Assembly (NCBI GenBank): GCA_965223035.1
Contig: OZ244980.1
Span: forward strand, 2,294,001 to 2,358,000
Source of the DNA: CAMDPA01 sp965223035
GTDB lineage: Bacteria; Pseudomonadota; Alphaproteobacteria; Rhizobiales; Hyphomicrobiaceae
Direction: 5' to 3'
DNA: 64,000 nt
Positions 51,613-59,834 of the stretch are shown here, piece by piece. Position numbers and translations under genes: made by a program. The stretch's first letter is position 1, and the number at the start of each line of letters is the position of its first letter. The notes under the pieces are model-generated. The model ran no database searches. It was given only the letters and a program-made list of their open reading frames with translations, and was not told the DNA's origin.

Positions 51613-52863
51613 GTGAGTGGGGATCGAAATCTGCGCGTTGATGCCGCGCGTCTTTGGGACAGCTTGATGGGAATGGCCAAGATCGGCGCCACGCCCAAGG
51701 GCGGCGTGTGTCGTTTGGCGCTGAGCGACCTCGACAAGGCGTGCCGCGACCAATTCATCGGTTGGGCCCGCGCGGCCGGGTGTGCCATCACCGTGGATCG
51801 GATGGGTAACATTTTCGCGCGACGGGACGGGACCGACCCGACGCTGCCGCCGGTGCTGGTGGGCAGCCACCTCGACAGTCAGCCGACGGGAGGAAAATTC
51901 GATGGCGCGCTCGGCGTGTTGGCGGGACTGGAGATCGTGCGGTCGCTCAATGATCTGTCGATCTCGACCAAGCATCCGATCGAGGTCGTCAACTGGACCA
52001 ACGAGGAAGGCTCGCGATTTGCGCCGGCGATGATTTCATCCGGCGTGTTTGCGGGCAAGTTTACGCTGGAGCAGGCACTCGCCATCACGGATGCGGGTGG
52101 TGAATCGATCGGCGAAGCGCTGCAGCGGATTGGCTATGCCGGTACCGCCGATGTGGGACATCGTCCGCTGCACGCCTATTTCGAGCTCCACATCGAGCAA
52201 GGTCCGATCTTGGAGGATGGCGGCTACGACGTCGGCGTCGTGACGCGAGCGCAAGGGCAGCGCTGGTATGACGTGCGCTTCAGGGGCCTTGAAGCGCATG
52301 CAGGACCGACGCCGATGTTGAAGCGCAAGGATGCGTTGCTCGGCGGCGCGCGCGTGATCGAGTTGGTCAACAGGCTGGGTCTTGATCACCAACCCGGCGC
52401 TTGTGCCACCGTCGGCATGATTGACGTGCAGCCCAACTCTCGCAATGTGATCCCGGGCAACGTTTTCTTGAGCGTCGACTTCCGGCATCCCGATGACCAG
52501 CAGCTCAGCCTAATGGACCAGAAACTGAGATCGGGTGCCGAGGCAATCGCCGGCGCACTCGGTCTCGAGTTGGACCTCAACATGCTGTTTCACATGCCGC
52601 CGCTGGTCTTCGATGAGACCTGCGTGGAGGCGGTTCGTAACGCTGCAGATATGCTTGGCTACCGGTCCCGTGAGATCGTGTCGGGCGCCGGGCATGACGC
52701 GTGTTATGTGGCGTCCATCGCGCCGACGGCCATGGTGTTCACGCCGTGCGTGGGCGGGATTAGCCACAACGAGAGCGAGGATTGCCGGCCGCAATGGGTT
52801 AAGGCGGGCGCCGACGTGTTGATCCACGCTGTCGTCGACGCTGCCGGCATCGTATACAGCTGA
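51613..52863 (+). CDS. Zn-dependent N-carbamoyl-amino-acid/allantoate amidohydrolase (M20 family)
   Basis: A 416-aa hydrolase. Metal-site motifs are LVGSHLDSQPTGGKFDGALGVL (His and bridging Asp), NWTNEEGSRF (Glu pair) and ELHIEQGPILED, with a C-terminal SGAGHDACYVA. This is the pattern of hydantoinase/carbamoylase-type M20 enzymes (HyuC, AllC, beta-ureidopropionase). It removes a carbamoyl group as CO2 and NH3. The frame opens at a TTG (51577), but the GTG at 51613 has GAGAGG 5 nt upstream. It follows a ring amidohydrolase, so a ring-opening then carbamoyl-cleavage sequence is likely. Confidence 0.87.
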   Translation: MSGDRNLRVDAARLWDSLMGMAKIGATPKGGVCRLALSDLDKACRDQFIGWARAAGCAITVDRMGNIFARRDGTDPTLPPVLVGSHLDSQPTGGKFDGALGVLAGLEIVRSLNDLSISTKHPIEVVNWTNEEGSRFAPAMISSGVFAGKFTLEQALAITDAGGESIGEALQRIGYAGTADVGHRPLHAYFELHIEQGPILEDGGYDVGVVTRAQGQRWYDVRFRGLEAHAGPTPMLKRKDALLGGARVIELVNRLGLDHQPGACATVGMIDVQPNSRNVIPGNVFLSVDFRHPDDQQLSLMDQKLRSGAEAIAGALGLELDLNMLFHMPPLVFDETCVEAVRNAADMLGYRSREIVSGAGHDACYVASIAPTAMVFTPCVGGISHNESEDCRPQWVKAGADVLIHAVVDAAGIVYS

Positions 52864-52866
52864 GAT

Positions 52867-52920
52867 CATGTCCGCCTGAGGCGGAACCGCCGAGCCGGCC
52901 CGCTCCCGGCCCGGCCGCCG
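52867..52920 (+). repeat. Second repeat module, stand-alone copy
   Basis: Starts CATGTCCGCCTGAGGCGGAA (perfect TCCGCC-TGA-GGCGGA hairpin, 52871-52885), followed by CCGCTCCCGGCCCGGCCGCC-like sequence. The same order occurs in the complement of 21930-21988. Here no palindromic copy is joined to it. It begins just after the hydrolase stop. Confidence 0.6.
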
Positions 52921-53111
52921 AGAACGCCACGCCATGGGGTAACCGGGCCGGGACCGGGATGGCGCAAGGGACCGGGATAGCACCGCCCTTGGCCCCGAGC
53001 ATGATCAAACGATCGCGAAACGATCGGTTCAATCGATCATGCGCGGGCTCGTGGTGAGATTGAGCGCGGGCTCATTTTTGTGTGCGGGCGTTTGATCAGC
53101 GAGTGATAGGG

Positions 53112-55490
53112 TCAAGGCCCGAACAGATTGTAAAATGGATTGTTGGCGTTGGGGTTGGTGCGTCGCACACGCCGCCGACTGCTGCGTCGCTGACTGATGC
53201 GCCGAGACCGACTGTACTGGTAGGGGTCAACGGTCGCGTCGACCGACCGTGACAGCGAAGAAGACGCCGCGTGAGAAGCGAGATGGACAGAACGCCCTGC
53301 GAGCGAGGAGGCGATCTTGCTGTCCAGCCCGTAAAGGTCGTGCGGATATGAGATGCGGCCGCCTTGCATGGGGGTCGCCGTGAAGTAGGCGACATGCACG
53401 GGGATCGGCGTGTCAAGCGTCACACTGGTGGTGCTGCTGCGGCCGTTCACCATGCTGTTGACATACGAGGGTGACCAACCTTTGTCCTCGGCCAGCAGCA
53501 CTTGAGCCAGCCGCATCGGGTGCTGAACCCGCATGCAGCCGTGGGAGAAAGCGCGGTTGTTGCCGTTGAACAGATGACGCTCCGGCGTGTCGTGCATGTA
53601 AATGTCGTGCTTGTTGGGAAATCGGAACTTGACGACGCCGAGAACGTTTTTCGGTCCGGGTGGCTGTCTGAAGCTGACCCGATTGATGTCGATGTACTGC
53701 CAGTTGACGGAATTGGGGTTGATGGGACGGCCGTTGTAGGTGGCCACCAGCCCGCCAAAACCGCGCAACACCGACGCAGCGGAGCGCCCGCCGCCGAAGA
53801 ACCAGAAGCCATTGCTGCTTGCGCGACGCAAGTGTGGGGCCAGCTCGTTGTTCTTGATACCCTTCGGCACACCCCAGCTCGGATGGAAGATCACGTACAG
53901 CATCTTGGAGGAGAACTCGACCGTCGGTGTCTTCGGCTTGCCGACGATGATCTTTTCCGCGAACAGGACACGATCACCTTTGTAAACGCGGGTTCGTTGC
54001 TCGGTGACATTGGCCCACACGTAAAGCTCGCCCAGGTCTCTCGGCATCCACCGCCAACGTTCCATGTTGACGATCAACCGTTGCATCCTGTCGGCTTTAT
54101 CTGGGCGGCGCATTTTTACGCCGTTGAAGGCTGCCCGGGTGCGGCGGCCGATGATGCCGTCCGGACTTTGCCGATGCTTGCGCTGAAACGCCTTGACCGC
54201 CTTCACCAGCGCGTCATCGTAAACGACATCTTGGCCATCGCTGGCGGGCAATTTGAGCCGCTGGCGCACGAGCGCGACGTGCAGGTGAGATTGACCCGGC
54301 CTGATCAAGGGCCCGTGTGGAATGGTCACCACCGGCTTGGGATCTTGTGATTGCGATCGATCCGGGGCGCGCAGCGCCAGCAACGCCTGACGCAACGTTT
54401 CAAATTGCGGATGCTGGGGATGCAGCGACCGCAAGTAAGCGGCAACATCGTCTGCGTTGGCGGCGGCATTGAGGAGGGCTGCCGGCGCGACCAATGTCGG
54501 CGTGCGGTCGATGAGGTTGCTGATCGCTTGCGGGTTGATGCGGCCGCCGCGGGCGTGTCGAGCGTAGGTCAGCGCGGCGTGCGCCAGTTGAATCTCGGCG
54601 GTGGCGATCGAGTCGATGTCGTCGGCGTTGACAGTGGATGGCAGCACGAACGATGAAGCGCTTAGGCCCCAATCGTCAGCCTTGCGCATTTCCGCTATCG
54701 CTTGTTTGCCACGCGCGGTTAAACCCTTCGGATCCGTCCATATCGGCTTGGCGCCGCGGGTTAGATAGAAGGCCTGCGCAGCGGCACGGTCCGCCTTGTT
54801 GACGGATCTGGACGTTGGCATCGTCGGCAGCAGACGGCGGACCGTTGCGATGATCGGCCCCGGTTGCTCAGGCGTCTCGGCGTCTGGAAGTCGCGGGTGG
54901 GTGGCGTCGGGGACGCCTGACCCTTTCTCTTGGGCCGGGGCCGCCACCTGAGCGCCGCTGCTGGCGTCCAACGGGGCGTCCGGGTGCGCTGCGCGGTGGT
55001 TGGTGGAGGGCGGCGGCGCCTTCGGGTCGGACGTAAGCGCTGCTTTTTGATCTGTCGTTGATGCGTTGCTGGGCTGGGCAGCGGCTTGAGCGTCGGCGTC
55101 CGTGCCGGGTGCCGATCGGTTCTCCGGTGCTATCGGCGCCGCGGACACCGGTGGGACGATCGGTGCGGCCGACGCTTCCCGTTGCACCGGCATTGACGTC
55201 GACGTCGCTGGCGGCTTGGGCGATGCGCCAGGCGGGCTGCTGGCACCGGGGGCATCTGCTTCGGTGCTGGCGGTCTCAAAGCTAGCGGCGCCCGGTTGCG
55301 ACGACGTGGGCACAGAAGTTGCGGTGGCGTCAGATGCGGTTCCGGCTTTAGTCGCGGGCGACGGGGGCGCGCTTGCGGCTTTCATCGAGGTTGGCTGTGG
55401 GTGTGTCGTCTGGGCGTGCGCGGCAACGAGGTTCAGTGTGGCAAGACTCAAAATTGAGCATCCGGCAACCGCAGCCTTCAGTCGTCGCAT
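53112..55490 (-). CDS. L,D-transpeptidase (YkuD/YcbB type) with Ala/Pro-rich N-terminal linker
   Basis: A 792-aa exported enzyme. Signal peptide about residues 1-27 (AAVAGCSILSLATLNLVAAHA). Residues about 28-215 are low-complexity Ala/Pro/Ser/Thr. A domain with AQAFYLTRGAKPIWTD follows, then a PG_binding-like helix set around KAVKAFQRKHRQSPDGIIGRRTRAAF. The YkuD catalytic domain has the nucleophile Cys near residue 652 in SHGCMRV and the upstream His in IYMHDTPERHLF. It makes 3-3 cross-links or attaches proteins to peptidoglycan in the periplasm. The basic, Ser/Arg-rich tail is unusual. GGGGA precedes the ATG. Confidence 0.9.
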   Translation of the reverse strand: MRRLKAAVAGCSILSLATLNLVAAHAQTTHPQPTSMKAASAPPSPATKAGTASDATATSVPTSSQPGAASFETASTEADAPGASSPPGASPKPPATSTSMPVQREASAAPIVPPVSAAPIAPENRSAPGTDADAQAAAQPSNASTTDQKAALTSDPKAPPPSTNHRAAHPDAPLDASSGAQVAAPAQEKGSGVPDATHPRLPDAETPEQPGPIIATVRRLLPTMPTSRSVNKADRAAAQAFYLTRGAKPIWTDPKGLTARGKQAIAEMRKADDWGLSASSFVLPSTVNADDIDSIATAEIQLAHAALTYARHARGGRINPQAISNLIDRTPTLVAPAALLNAAANADDVAAYLRSLHPQHPQFETLRQALLALRAPDRSQSQDPKPVVTIPHGPLIRPGQSHLHVALVRQRLKLPASDGQDVVYDDALVKAVKAFQRKHRQSPDGIIGRRTRAAFNGVKMRRPDKADRMQRLIVNMERWRWMPRDLGELYVWANVTEQRTRVYKGDRVLFAEKIIVGKPKTPTVEFSSKMLYVIFHPSWGVPKGIKNNELAPHLRRASSNGFWFFGGGRSAASVLRGFGGLVATYNGRPINPNSVNWQYIDINRVSFRQPPGPKNVLGVVKFRFPNKHDIYMHDTPERHLFNGNNRAFSHGCMRVQHPMRLAQVLLAEDKGWSPSYVNSMVNGRSSTTSVTLDTPIPVHVAYFTATPMQGGRISYPHDLYGLDSKIASSLAGRSVHLASHAASSSLSRSVDATVDPYQYSRSRRISQRRSSRRRVRRTNPNANNPFYNLFGP

Positions 55491-55909
55491 TGGCAGGTCC
55501 CCATAATCAATTGCCTGGCTGAATTTGATGCACGTTTACGGGCAAGTCTATTTGAAGTGTTCGGCCGCAATTGGCCACCGGCCCGTTGCCGTATATCCGG
55601 TCAATGTGGCAAATTTGTCATTGGATTTGCCCGTCTCAGCCGGTGCCGTGCCTTCAGTATTTCGTGAGCGTGATGTGAGCTTGACCGTTGGCGATGCCAC
55701 TTAGCGGAGGTCCAGGGATTTTGATCGTTGGCCGCACCTGGCCTGAGAACCGGTGGGCCATGTTTGGCCGGGCGGTTCACCGTAGCGGGCGCTTGCGCTG
55801 GCTGTAGCACCGCGTGGCGGGAGAGGCTTGCCTTGCAAGGGCGCCGCTTTGCCGGCTCCTGCGCGTTGGCCTATGGTGCGTCGTTCACACCTCCTCGGGA
55901 TCATCCGCG
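55491..55909. other. Intergenic region between divergent genes
   Basis: A 419-nt space between the L,D-transpeptidase gene (minus) and the first UbiD gene (plus). The UbiD frame is open back to 55814, but no start with a ribosome-binding site is there. No other gene or repeat copy was seen. Confidence 0.45.
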
Positions 55910-57502
55910 ATGCAAGAAAACTTCCGTCAATTTCTCGATCGACTACGCCAGCACGGGGAGTTGGTCGATCTGCACCAACCCGTCGACATTCGCCACATCT
56001 CGACGCTGGTCGATCAGGCCAAGACCGCTTTGATGTTTCACAACGTGATCGGCTACGACCGGCCGGTGGTCTCGGGGATTATCCGCAGCCGTGAGCGAGC
56101 GATCATGGCGCTGGGCTGCGAGACCTATCGCGAGATTGAGGACAAGCTGAAGGCCGGCATCGAGCATCCGATCGCGCCGAAGATGGTCGCCGCATCCGCC
56201 ACCCACGAGGTGGTGATGGAAGCAGAGGACGTTGATCTTTACGCGTTGCCGATCCCGATCTCTTCGATCTATGACGGCGGGCCAATGATCACCGCGGGCG
56301 TGGTGATCGCCCGTGATCCCGAGTTGGGCGTCAACAGCGGGATCTATCGCTTCATCGTCAAGGAGAAAAACCTGACCGGCATCGACATCGTCACCCCTAA
56401 CAATATGCGCCTGTTTGCGCAGCGGGCGCTGGAGCGGAACGAAGCCTTGCCGATATCGATCTCGATCGGTGTGCACCCGATCGAGATCACGGGCTCGGGG
56501 TTTCGCGCGCCCCTGGGCGTCGACGAGATGGGGGTGGCCGGAGGACTCCGGGGTGAGCCGGTCGCGTTGGCGGCCTGCAAGACCATCGACCTACCTTATA
56601 TCGCGGACGCGGAGATCGTCCTTGAAGGCGAGATTCTGCCGACCGGCTGGAGCTGGCCGGAGGGTCGGTTCGGTGAATTCACCCGCTTGATGGGCGGCCT
56701 GCATTGGAACCCGCTGGTGCGGATCAAGGCGGTCGCGATGCGCAAGGATGCGATCTACTACAACCTGCACATGCCATGGGAGAACACCTGGCTCGCTGCG
56801 CCGACGCGGTATACGGCGATCCGACAAGCGCTGCGCACGGCTGGCGTGCAAGTCAAGGACATCAACGTTACACTGGGTGGCTGCGCGTTCTGGCATGCTG
56901 TGATCTCGGTCAAAAAGCAGCCGGGCGAGGCTAAGAACGCGCTGTTGGCGGCGCTCTCGGTGATGGACCTGAAGCACGTGGTGGTGGTCGACGATGACAT
57001 CGACATCTTTGATCCGACCGACGTGGAATGGGCGATTGCAACGCGGGTGCAGGGCGACAAGGACGTCATGGTGGTGTCCAACGCGCGCGCCAAGCCGCTC
57101 GACCCCAGTCTGGCGCAGGGGGCCGGCGTGGTGCCAACCGGAGCCAAGGTGGGCATCGATGCCACCATCCCGGAAGGAATTCCAAAGGAGCATTACGAGC
57201 GGATCACCTACGCTTACGCCGAGACCGCTAAGATCGAAGACTACGTTAAAGGCAAGGCGGACAGCGCTGGCGTGGCCGGGCAGAGCCAGCAAATCGAGGC
57301 GCTGGCGGAGGCAATCCTGACTGCGATCGAGGTCGAGCCGCTCTATTACACGGATCTCGCCGAGCGCTTTTCCCAGTACGATTTCCGCACCGTGGCGCAG
57401 GCGCTTGGGCATTTGCATGCGACGCAGCGATTGTGGCAGGACCCGCGCGGCAAAATGTGCGTGCGCGGCTCTCAATTCGCAGCCACGCCGCCGGCGAAAT
57501 AA
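55910..57502 (+). CDS. UbiD-family decarboxylase (paralog 1)
   Basis: A 530-aa prenyl-FMN-dependent decarboxylase/carboxylase. Family features: MQENFRQFLDRLRQHGELVD N-terminus, GVNSGIYRF, GEILPTGWSWPEGRFGEFTR (the E-x3-E region that binds the prFMN/metal site) and VVVVDDDIDIFDPTDVEWAI. UbiD enzymes act on aromatic, heteroaromatic or alpha,beta-unsaturated acids. It is clearly more distant from the other two UbiD genes of the window than they are from each other. The prFMN synthase UbiX is not encoded here. The ATG at 55910 gives the usual N-terminus. Confidence 0.9.
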   Translation: MQENFRQFLDRLRQHGELVDLHQPVDIRHISTLVDQAKTALMFHNVIGYDRPVVSGIIRSRERAIMALGCETYREIEDKLKAGIEHPIAPKMVAASATHEVVMEAEDVDLYALPIPISSIYDGGPMITAGVVIARDPELGVNSGIYRFIVKEKNLTGIDIVTPNNMRLFAQRALERNEALPISISIGVHPIEITGSGFRAPLGVDEMGVAGGLRGEPVALAACKTIDLPYIADAEIVLEGEILPTGWSWPEGRFGEFTRLMGGLHWNPLVRIKAVAMRKDAIYYNLHMPWENTWLAAPTRYTAIRQALRTAGVQVKDINVTLGGCAFWHAVISVKKQPGEAKNALLAALSVMDLKHVVVVDDDIDIFDPTDVEWAIATRVQGDKDVMVVSNARAKPLDPSLAQGAGVVPTGAKVGIDATIPEGIPKEHYERITYAYAETAKIEDYVKGKADSAGVAGQSQQIEALAEAILTAIEVEPLYYTDLAERFSQYDFRTVAQALGHLHATQRLWQDPRGKMCVRGSQFAATPPAK

Positions 57503-57953
57503 TCGGCACGGTTGGGTACTCAGCGCGCCGCCGGAGCCACCGATCGGCTAAAGCGCTTCAGTGCGTGCTGGAACCATCCAACTGCCCGTCCGGCCGCCCC
57601 ATGGCACGCTTGTGGGGGTGGCCTGGTGGGGAGCCGGTCGTTGCAAGGCGCTTCCGCCACGTGCGGCCATAATCTAGGTCCACCCGGCGCGGTTGTCGTG
57701 GCGGCCGTGACGAATGGCGCGCCGGCCGCCTCGACGGTGAGCCGCGCTGTGCGCAGTGTTCTGGGCCCAGGTCGCAGCTGGGTTCGATGCAATGTGCCCA
57801 CAGCTCGATCGATTGAGATCGACACGCTGCGCGAGACATCCCAGATGTTAGCCTTGCACTCAATCAAAAGAATTGCGAGCCATGCACGCGCTTGCTTGAC
57901 GCCACCGAAGTTGATGTCCCTGCAGCGGACCGGCCGGACCTGAACTCGAGCTG
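57503..57953. other. Intergenic region, nothing assigned
   Basis: A 451-nt space between the UbiD and NUDIX genes. Frames on both strands are open for 100-160 codons but are of GC-shadow type, and no ribosome-binding site or family motif supports them. Confidence 0.4.
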
Positions 57954-58391
57954 ATGCCACGACCGCAAACGCCATTGTTGACCGTCGACTGCGTCCTGTT
58001 CGACGCGGCAAACCGGGTGCTTCTGATCGAGCGCAAGAATCCGCCGTTCAAGGGCCAGTTTGCATTGCCGGGCGGGTTTGTCGATATCGGCGAAACGGTC
58101 GAGGACGCGTGCCGGCGCGAGATGTTGGAGGAGACTGGGATCAAGATCGGCCGACTGAAATTGATCGGCATTTATTCTGAGCCTGGCCGGGACCCGCGTG
58201 GGCATACCTGCTCAGTAGCGTTTTTGGCGAGCGCACGCCGTGCCCAGCCGGTGGCCGGTGACGACGCCGCGGGTGTTGCTTGGTTCAGGGACTGGCGCGC
58301 CCTTGAGCTCGCGTTTGACCATCGCCAGATCCTGCATGATGCGGTCCGGATGCGGCGATCGCGAGCGGTCACGACGGCGACGGAGGGATGA
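57954..58391 (+). CDS. NUDIX hydrolase
   Basis: A 145-aa hydrolase with the full Nudix box GGFVDIGETVEDACRREMLEETGI (GX5EX7REUXEEXGU). The N-terminal strand TVDCVLFDAANRVLLIERKN and LPGG before the box resemble ADP-ribose or 8-oxo-dGTP type members. It cleaves nucleoside-diphosphate derivatives in the cytoplasm using Mg2+. The ATG at 57954 lacks a strong ribosome-binding site. No functional link to the UbiD genes is evident. Confidence 0.9.
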   Translation: MPRPQTPLLTVDCVLFDAANRVLLIERKNPPFKGQFALPGGFVDIGETVEDACRREMLEETGIKIGRLKLIGIYSEPGRDPRGHTCSVAFLASARRAQPVAGDDAAGVAWFRDWRALELAFDHRQILHDAVRMRRSRAVTTATEG

Positions 58392-58411
58392 GAGGCGTCG
58401 CGCGTGTCAGG

Positions 58412-58627
58412 TCACGGCATCGTCATGTCTTCCTCATCCAGGCTCGGGCGGCGCGGGCGTGGGCCTTTGAGCCGGGGCATGAAGATCAAGATGAGGACCA
58501 TCGGCGGGAAAATGAAGGACCAGCCTATCCAGAACGAAAAATCCCGGTTCTTTACGCCAGCCAGCACGCCGGCCAGGATCGCCGAACCGATGGCGATCGC
58601 ACCCCAGATGACGACACCTTGAACCAT
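58412..58627 (-). CDS. Small two-segment membrane protein
   Basis: A 71-aa protein. Two hydrophobic segments, VVIWGAIAIGSAILAGVLAG (about 4-23) and FWIGWSFIFPPMVLILIFMP (about 30-49), are followed by a charged tail RLKGPRPRRPSLDEED. I do not recognise the family. The frame is open to 58636 by a TTG, but the ATG at 58627 is the natural start. It converges with the NUDIX gene, 20 nt apart. Confidence 0.6.
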   Translation of the reverse strand: MVQGVVIWGAIAIGSAILAGVLAGVKNRDFSFWIGWSFIFPPMVLILIFMPRLKGPRPRRPSLDEEDMTMP

Positions 58628-58827
58628 AGCGCACAACTTTCTGCAAAAAAGGTGCCCAACGCGTTGCGAACAGCACCTGCTATCGTGGTTGTGGCGGGAC
58701 CCAATGTTAATCTCGCCGACCAGCAGACCTAAGCCTCACCGCGGGTTGCCGCGGATCGATTGTTGATACCGTCTAAGTGGTTGATAGGCGTTAATGATCT
58801 CCAAAGGTGATCGGGTCTCGCAGTGTG

Positions 58828-59751
58828 TTATGCTCGCGCGGTGAGATTATGGCGCGCGAGAAACGCTTCGAGAACCTGCGCGCAGGCTTCGGGGCGCTCG
58901 ATTTGCTGCAGATGACCGGTCTGGGGCACGGCCACGTAGTCATACCCGTTCTCGGTGCCGAGCGCCCGGTTGGCCTGGCCGGTCGCCGGTGCACCCTTGA
59001 GTTCCGGATCGCAGCCAACCAGGCGAACGGGGCCTGCAAAGGCAGCGGCCTGCGGCCAGAGATTGAGTGTCATCGCCTGGGCATAGATCGAGGCCTCAAT
59101 CTGCGGCGCGCAAACCAGCGACCAGGTGTTCGCGTCCTCGTCCTTGCGCAACACCGAGCGTGCCATCAGCTCGTGCATACCCTCAACCCAGCGCGTGGTG
59201 GCACGGGAGGCCGCGTAGTCCGCTGTCAGTTCATCAATGCGGTCGAAGGTGCGTCGGCGTTGGCCGGCGTAGGTGACGAGGCGCTGCTCGAACGCCGCCA
59301 TCAGATCGTAGACCGGATGACCTGGTGGCGGAACATTGGGCGGATCGAACAGGACCAGACCCTCCCACCTCCAGGCGATCTCGATGGCGTGCTTCATCGC
59401 CGTGCGGGAAGCAAATGAGTGCATCACCCCGACCGTCGGCTTGCGGCCAAGCTCGGCGTGAACCGCATCGATCACGACGTCGAGATCGCGCGCCAACTGT
59501 TCGTAGACATGCGCTTGCGGGGTCGACCGATCGCTCTGGCCGTGGTTGCGAAAATCGAAAATGACGACATCGTAGTTGGCCAGAAATAACTTCCAAAAGG
59601 GAAAGTAGGCGTCGACCGCGAAGCCGTTGCCGTGGGCGATGATCAGGCGGGTGCCGTTGGGATTGCCATAGCGGCGCAAGCGGACCTTCGGACCGTCCGC
59701 CATGGCAACCTCGAAGCGGGCGGTCGGTGTGGGCAGCACGATCGACATCAT
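58828..59751 (-). CDS. Alpha/beta hydrolase with altered nucleophile elbow
   Basis: A 307-aa alpha/beta-hydrolase-fold protein. It shows LIIAHGNGFAVDAYFPFW (HGN oxyanion region), VIFDFRNHGQSD, the nucleophile elbow VGVMHSFASRTAM and a C-terminal catalytic His in QTGHLQQIERP. The usual GxSxG is M-H-S-F-A, so both flanking Gly are replaced while the Ser is kept. It may hydrolyse esters or C-C bonds, but the bulky residues at the elbow are unusual. Same strand as the UbiD paralog 2 gene located 83 nt further downstream. Confidence 0.8.
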   Translation of the reverse strand: MMSIVLPTPTARFEVAMADGPKVRLRRYGNPNGTRLIIAHGNGFAVDAYFPFWKLFLANYDVVIFDFRNHGQSDRSTPQAHVYEQLARDLDVVIDAVHAELGRKPTVGVMHSFASRTAMKHAIEIAWRWEGLVLFDPPNVPPPGHPVYDLMAAFEQRLVTYAGQRRRTFDRIDELTADYAASRATTRWVEGMHELMARSVLRKDEDANTWSLVCAPQIEASIYAQAMTLNLWPQAAAFAGPVRLVGCDPELKGAPATGQANRALGTENGYDYVAVPQTGHLQQIERPEACAQVLEAFLARHNLTARA

Positions 59752-59834
59752 GGGACCTGCGGTGTTGGCTTAGATCGCGAAGCGGGCTGAACCCCTGGTC
59801 TGATGGCCACAGGCCAGGTCGGTGGCGTGCGTCA

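Noticed and set aside
57520..58011. 163-codon minus-strand ORF between the UbiD and NUDIX genes
   Set aside because: Overlaps the NUDIX start, has no motif, and its Arg/Ala/Pro-rich composition fits a non-coding frame.
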